DNA from: Chloroflexota bacterium
GTDB lineage: Bacteria > Chloroflexota > Chloroflexia > Thermomicrobiales > UBA6265
Direction of reading: 5' to 3'
Assembly (NCBI GenBank): GCA_023392645.1
Contig: JAEVYR010000414.1
Location: forward strand, 1-5,877
DNA length: 5,877 bases
Part shown: positions 4,877 to 5,877 of the stretch, in pieces
How the letters are laid out: each line of letters begins with the position of its first letter
How positions within the stretch are numbered: position 1 is the stretch's first letter
Program-made: the position numbers and the translations under genes
Notes under the pieces: model-generated
The model's database searches: none
The model's input: only the letters and a program-made list of their open reading frames with translations
What the model was told of the DNA's origin: nothing

Positions 4877-5803
4877 ATGTACCGCAAACTGGGGTTCGTT
4901 TTCGTGATGCTCGCGCTCTTCGCGTCATCTGTCGTGCCGGTCTCGGCGCAGGAGGTCGACGCCGCGTTCAGCGACGTCAAGCTGCGCGAGCTCGGTTACC
5001 CGGTGGTGAAGATCCACGTCGGACCGGACGGCGTCGAGGCGCCGTCGACGCTCGTGGCCGGCTACTACCTGATCGAGTTCTCGTCCGAGGGCGAGTATTC
5101 GGGATATCTCGACATCATGGTGCCGCCCGCCGGGCTCAGCCAGGACGAGGCGACCGAGCTCGCGCTCGCCGCCGGGCGGGACGATCTCGCGCAGCCGGGC
5201 TGGCGCTACCTCGGCGGCGCCAACACGTTCGTCGAGGGTGAGCCGGTTGTCTTCGCGATTCACCTCGACCCGGGCGAGTACCAGGTAGCCGCGTCGTACT
5301 ACCTGCCGAACGATCCCAACGAGATCATGAAGCTGGTGCCGCTGACCGTCACCGCGTCGGCGACGCCGGTCGCGGCGACCCAGGCCAGCCCGGTCGCCAC
5401 CGCCGCGCCCCAGGCCGACGTCACGCTGGAGATGACCGACGACCTGCAGTACATCGTCACGCCGGACCCCGTGCCGGCCGGGCCGCAAATCTGGGAGATC
5501 AGCAACACCGGCGAGACGCAGTCGCACCACGTTGTGATGTGGCGAGTGCCGGACGGCAAGACCGCTGACGATATCATCGCCGAGTTTGGCGGACTGATTA
5601 TGGGCACGCCGCCGGCGGAGAATGCGCTGATTACGCAGATGCAGGGAGCCGGCTACGCCGCGCTGCAGTCGGACGGGGAGACGACCTGGTTCGAGTTCGA
5701 CCTCGCGCCGGGCACCTACGCCGTGATCTGCTACATCATCGACCCGGAGTCGGGCATGCCGCACCTCATGAACGGCATGGTGACGGTGTTCACCGTCGAG
5801 TAG
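4877..5803 (+). CDS. Secreted protein with two cupredoxin-like domains, one with copper ligands
   Basis: A 308-residue exported protein, likely at the cell surface or outside the membrane. Residues 1-24 form a signal peptide: Tyr-Arg-Lys, a hydrophobic core (about 5-20), and a VSA-QE cleavage site. Two related domains follow, about 31-159 and 181-308, joined by an Ala/Thr/Pro/Val linker (160-180). The second has cupredoxin marks: SNTGETQSHHVVMW (209-222) with His217/His218, and APGTYAVICYI (277-287) with Cys285, then His296 and Met301, fitting a type 1 copper set of His, Cys, His, Met. The Cys-to-His spacing (10 residues between) is longer than in plastocyanin. The first domain aligns (DPGEYQVAASY, 131-141) but has no Cys, His or Met at these places. 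It may carry electrons, bind copper or only use the fold. No lipobox cysteine or C-terminal anchor is seen. The gene stands alone, divergent from the nucleotidyltransferase. Confidence 0.85.
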   Translation: MYRKLGFVFVMLALFASSVVPVSAQEVDAAFSDVKLRELGYPVVKIHVGPDGVEAPSTLVAGYYLIEFSSEGEYSGYLDIMVPPAGLSQDEATELALAAGRDDLAQPGWRYLGGANTFVEGEPVVFAIHLDPGEYQVAASYYLPNDPNEIMKLVPLTVTASATPVAATQASPVATAAPQADVTLEMTDDLQYIVTPDPVPAGPQIWEISNTGETQSHHVVMWRVPDGKTADDIIAEFGGLIMGTPPAENALITQMQGAGYAALQSDGETTWFEFDLAPGTYAVICYIIDPESGMPHLMNGMVTVFTVE

Positions 5804-5814
5804 GGATCCGTCGC

Positions 5815-5870
5815 ATCGGCCGTATGGCGGGACCACCCCCGTCCGTAGTGCCTCCCCTGTGGCGGCCGAT
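5815..5870. repeat. Inverted repeat downstream of the cupredoxin gene
   Basis: ATCGGCCG (5815-5822) and CGGCCGAT (5863-5870) are perfect 8-bp inverted repeats around a 40-nt centre that includes a small GGAC/GTCC hairpin (5830-5844). It starts 12 bp after the stop codon and could form a 3' structure. No T-tract is visible before the window ends, so it is not called a terminator. Confidence 0.3.
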
Positions 5871-5877
5871 CCATGCC

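Noticed and set aside
4925..5836. 303-codon open frame on the minus strand
   Set aside because: It lies antisense over the cupredoxin gene, whose signal peptide, ribosome site and domain motifs are clear. The antisense translation is His/Arg-rich with no recognisable motif.
1..5877. CRISPR array, tRNA, rRNA, riboswitch, phage or toxin-antitoxin genes
   Set aside because: I looked on both strands and saw no regularly spaced direct repeats, cloverleaf-like arms with conserved tRNA bases, or small paired genes.

Overview
This is a GC-rich bacterial chromosomal window with five complete protein genes and one gene cut by the left edge. The best guess for the host is Chloroflexota, class Thermomicrobia or relatives. 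That guess rests on the GC-rich codon use, an F420-type luciferase-like oxidoreductase, a GS-III/PuuA-like ligase, and a secreted cupredoxin with an Ala/Thr/Pro/Val linker. It is an impression from gene content, not a placement; a high-GC actinobacterium is the main alternative.

Layout from left to right: (1) a 5'-truncated histidine phosphatase on the plus strand (2-589). (2) A 145-bp convergent gap with strong hairpins but no T-tracts. (3) A glutamine synthetase-family ligase on the minus strand (735-2099; a longer GTG start at 2147 is possible), with its own well-formed promoter. (4) A gap of about 290 bp holding a symmetric, 120-bp, two-armed inverted-repeat element (2213-2332) that resembles a REPIN or MITE. 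(5) On the minus strand, a small cupin (2394-2774), an LLM-class probable F420-dependent oxidoreductase (2854-3792) and an AadA-like nucleotidyltransferase (3911-4744). (6) A 132-bp divergent promoter region. (7) On the plus strand, a secreted protein made of two cupredoxin-like domains (4877-5803), then a 74-bp tail with an inverted repeat.

The cupin, oxidoreductase and nucleotidyltransferase lie in the same direction with gaps of 79 and 118 bp, so partial co-transcription is possible. Nothing in their sequences ties them to one pathway, and the genes read as ordinary accessory metabolism and resistance-type functions. I see no CRISPR array, tRNA, rRNA, transposase or phage gene. The two points most worth a second look are the repeat element at 2213-2332 and the tandem cupredoxin in which only the second domain keeps copper ligands. 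I do not see convincing evidence of a new multi-gene system.
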